8,490 nt of DNA from Flavobacteriales bacterium (GTDB lineage Bacteria; Bacteroidota; Bacteroidia; Flavobacteriales; UBA7430), in NCBI GenBank assembly GCA_024959975.1, contig JANXFM010000040.1, forward strand, positions 1 to 8,490. Reading direction: 5' to 3'. Within the stretch, counting starts at the first letter, position 1. Each line of letters opens with the position of its first letter. Positions 7,536-8,490 of this stretch are shown in pieces. Both the position numbers and the translations under genes were made by a program. The notes under the pieces were generated by a model. That model ran no database searches, was not told where the DNA came from, and saw nothing but the letters and a program-made list of their open reading frames with translations.

Positions 7536-7904
7536 GTGAACATCGAAAGCATAAGAGAATACTGTATTTCAAAAAAAGCAGTAAGTGAGTGTTTACCCTT
7601 TGATGAAACGACTTTAGTCTTTAAAGTAGCGGGAAAAATATTTGCTTTGGCAAGTTTAGATGCCCATCCTTTAAGGGTAAACTTAAAATGCGATCCCGAA
7701 AAAGCTATTAATCTTAGAGAACGCTTTAAATCTGTGCGACCCGGTTATCACATGAATAAAAAACATTGGAACACCCTAGAAATAAATGGCGAAGTATCAA
7801 GAGAAATACTCATCAACCTCATAGACCATTCCTACAACCTGGTGGTAGCCAAACTAACAAAAAAAGTGAGAGAAGAAAACTTATTACTGATGACTGAAAT
7901 ATAA
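7536..7904 (+). CDS. YjbR/MmcQ-family protein
   Basis: A 122-residue protein of the YjbR (MmcQ) family, which has a CyaY-like fold; it is often annotated as DNA-binding, but its cellular role is not established. The family pattern is clear: IREYCISKKAVSECLPFDE at the start (6-24), VFKVAGKIFAL (28-38), VNLKCDPEKA (48-57), the conserved RPGYHMNKKHW segment (68-78), and a helix with LIDHSYNLVVAKL (95-107). The length is typical. The start is GTG at 7536: an in-frame TAA lies just upstream at 7530-7532, and the next Met is at residue 73, inside the domain. It appears to be a single-gene unit. A possible -7 box, TAAATTTA, lies 25 bases upstream but lacks a convincing -33 partner. Confidence 0.93.
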   Translation: MNIESIREYCISKKAVSECLPFDETTLVFKVAGKIFALASLDAHPLRVNLKCDPEKAINLRERFKSVRPGYHMNKKHWNTLEINGEVSREILINLIDHSYNLVVAKLTKKVREENLLLMTEI

Positions 7905-8008
7905 AACAACAAATAGAAAAGTAAAAAGAGAACCCAAATAAAAAACTGACTTGAAAAAAACGAATAGGATCTTCTTTTTACTCCCCACATTGCCTAAAAC
8001 CTATTACG

Positions 8009-8104
8009 TCAACAAATGGTAGTGTCCAGAAAAGTGTGTCTTCCGGGATAAAAACACCTGAGATAAAACATGAAGCTAACTAGGAAACAAACCAATTTTT
8101 TCAT
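8009..8104 (-). pseudogene. Remnant-like frame opening with a signal peptide (31 codons)
   Basis: On the minus strand, ATG at 8104-8102 opens a frame reading MKKLVCFLVSFMFYLRCF, which has the basic start and hydrophobic core of a signal peptide. It continues for 13 more residues that resemble nothing I know and stops at TGA (8011-8009). The last third overlaps the insertion-end-like motif at 8023-8040. My reading is the surviving 5' end of an exported-protein gene, lost through insertion or deletion. A chance frame in AT-rich DNA is a real alternative, since poly-A gives Lys and T-rich DNA gives Phe and Leu. No consensus promoter was found upstream of it. Confidence 0.25.
8023..8040. mobile_element. 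Possible single insertion-sequence end
   Basis: TGTCCAGAAAAGTGTGTC resembles the terminal inverted repeats of some insertion sequences, which often contain TGTCC...TGTGTC-like blocks. No transposase gene and no matching second end lies in the window. At most it is a relic or solo end; family assignment is not possible from this alone. Confidence 0.2.
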
Positions 8105-8225
8105 AACATAATTTTTTTAGTAGATTTATAATTGAAATAACTCAATAATTTAACTTTATTAATGTTAGGCATAAATAACAGTATCGGCAATAGGTGAAGT
8201 CACTCATTTTCAATAGCTAACTAGG
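8074..8225 (+). repeat. 11-bp direct repeat AGCTAACTAGG, two copies 141 bases apart
   Basis: Identical copies lie at 8074-8084 and 8215-8225. The first falls inside the signal-peptide-like minus-strand frame, the second upstream of it. The stretch between them is very AT-rich. They could be traces of a small duplication or insertion, or chance. Confidence 0.4.
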
Positions 8226-8234
8226 TGATACCAC
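8191..8234 (+). repeat. Tandem dyad motifs TAGGTGA-N3-CAC, 31-base period
   Basis: TAGGTGA-agt-CAC (8191-8203) and TAGGTGA-tac-CAC (8222-8234) share all ten fixed bases. The first contains the interrupted palindrome GTGA-AG-TCAC (8194-8203). The 31-base period is close to three helical turns, which would place both on the same DNA face. This spacing is compatible with a pair of regulator binding sites, but no regulator is identified. Confidence 0.35.
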
Positions 8235-8248
8235 ATAGTTGTTTGCGT

Positions 8249-8281
8249 GAAGTTTTAACTTCTTGACTGCAAGACTTTTTT
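8249..8281 (+). terminator. Two small hairpins followed by a T6 run
   Basis: GAAGT-TTTA-ACTTC (8249-8262) and CTTG-ACTG-CAAG (8262-8273) are adjacent short stems that share base 8262. AC and six Ts (8276-8281) follow. The arrangement resembles a weak intrinsic terminator on the plus strand, though no gene directly upstream needs one. It could end a short unannotated transcript. Confidence 0.3.
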
Positions 8282-8309
8282 CAGCCTTCAGTGGTCAGGT
8301 TTAAAAATT

Positions 8310-8342
8310 AACTCAAAACTTATCACTTAAAACTCAAAACTT
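8310..8342 (+). repeat. 12-bp direct repeat AACTCAAAACTT, 21-base period
   Basis: Exact copies lie at 8310-8321 and 8331-8342, with a related ACTTAAAAC stretch between them. The repeats sit just upstream of the likely ispG promoter. The 21-base period is about two helical turns. Simple A-rich, T-poor repeats of this kind can arise by slippage. Confidence 0.45.
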
Positions 8343-8352
8343 CATATAAACC

Positions 8353-8383
8353 CTTGACATCTAAATAGAAATCACGAAATTTG
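8353..8383 (+). promoter_or_regulatory. Bacteroidota-type promoter for ispG, abutting the start codon
   Basis: CTTG (8353-8356), a 19-base spacer and GAAATTTG (8376-8383) match TTTG / TAnnTTTG with one mismatch in each box. The -7 box ends five bases before the ispG ATG, exactly the spacing seen at lepA. The predicted transcript therefore starts at or next to the start codon. Confidence 0.5.
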
Positions 8384-8388
8384 AGGCG

Positions 8389-8490
8389 ATGAATACAAGC
8401 CAAAACTATTGCACCAGCCTAACGGCCTATCAACGATACAAGAGCCATGAAGTGAAAATTGGAACTATTGGTGTTGGAGGAGAGAATCCT
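8389..8490 (+). CDS. ispG: 4-hydroxy-3-methylbut-2-enyl diphosphate synthase, N-terminal part (IspG/GcpE)
   Basis: The first 34 codons of a gene that runs off the window end. IspG is a [4Fe-4S] enzyme that reductively converts MEcPP to HMBPP in the MEP isoprenoid pathway. The visible residues, including YCTSLTAYQRYKSHEVKIG followed by TIGVGGENP, match the N-terminus of IspG as found in Bacteroidota: a YC-S-T-Y-R-K/R-REVKIG-type lead-in and a GGxNP turn just before the conserved IxxQSMT strand, which would follow. Bacteroidota IspG is usually the long form with an inserted middle domain; that part cannot be seen here. The ATG at 8389 gives the expected N-terminus and lies five bases after a likely -7 box. 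The assignment rests on a short stretch. Confidence 0.82.
   Translation, partial: MNTSQNYCTSLTAYQRYKSHEVKIGTIGVGGENP

Larger units (their letters stand above)
7905..8388. other. Gene-poor, AT-rich region with repeats and a possible gene remnant
   Basis: About 480 bases separate the YjbR-type gene from ispG without a sound gene. The stretch holds a purine-rich segment just after 7904, a motif resembling an insertion-sequence end (8023-8040), and a short minus-strand frame that opens with a signal peptide (8009-8104). It also holds two copies of AGCTAACTAGG (8074-8084, 8215-8225), two copies of TAGGTGA-N3-CAC (8191, 8222), small hairpins before a T-run (8249-8281), and two copies of AACTCAAAACTT (8310, 8331). 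No tRNA cloverleaf was recognised. The likely ispG promoter closes the region. Confidence 0.6.

Noticed and set aside
7920..7982. 9-bp inverted repeat AGTAAAAAG ... CTTTTTACT with a 45-base loop
   Set aside because: Very A/T-rich arms and a long loop make chance likely; no element or transposase lies between them.
8164..8170. GTTAGGC, resembling an integron attC core site
   Set aside because: No paired RYYYAAC core at a suitable distance upstream and no attC-like fold; a seven-base match is expected by chance.
8354..8382. TTGACA followed after 17 bases by AAATTT, resembling a sigma70 promoter
   Set aside because: The -10 match is poor and this phylum uses the TTTG/TAnnTTTG type, which fits the same bases better.

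Overview
The window looks like chromosomal DNA from a member of the Bacteroidota, most likely class Flavobacteriia or a close relative. The base composition is AT-rich. Two Bacteroidota-type promoters (TTTG about 19 bases before TAnnTTTG) can be read, and Shine-Dalgarno sequences are essentially absent. One gene encodes a large exported protein that ends in a type IX secretion (T9SS) type B sorting domain, a secretion system restricted largely to this phylum. No plasmid, phage, CRISPR or rRNA signal was seen.

Layout, left to right. (1) The 3' end of bioA, biotin synthesis, + strand, cut by the window edge. (2) A 38-codon + strand reading frame that resembles the start of a T9SS type A sorting signal. 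It overlaps the 3' end of the next, convergent gene. (3) A 668-residue secreted multidomain protein on the - strand: signal peptide, PKD domain, P-domain, Ig-like stretches and a gliding-motility-type C-terminal domain. (4) A compact divergent promoter region at about 2421-2554. (5) A tightly packed + strand cluster: lepA (elongation factor 4), a carboxyltransferase beta subunit of the propionyl-CoA carboxylase type, and purD. The gaps are 10 bases and 1 base, and a clear hairpin terminator follows purD. (6) A small two-helix membrane protein on the - strand, convergent with purD. (7) A YjbR/MmcQ-family gene on the + strand, starting at GTG. (8) About 480 bases without a sound gene, holding small repeats, dyads, a remnant-like - strand frame that opens with a signal peptide, and an insertion-sequence-end-like motif. 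(9) The first 34 codons of ispG (isoprenoid synthesis), + strand, cut by the window edge.

Most of the content is conserved housekeeping: biotin, translation quality, acyl-CoA carboxylation, purines and isoprenoids. The accessory signal lies in the secreted protein and in the gene-poor stretch before ispG. I found no convincing new defence or mobile system. The most interesting points are the near-identical promoter geometry of lepA and ispG, which predicts leaderless or nearly leaderless mRNAs, the orphan sorting-signal-like frame beside bioA, and the decayed-looking region at 7905-8388.
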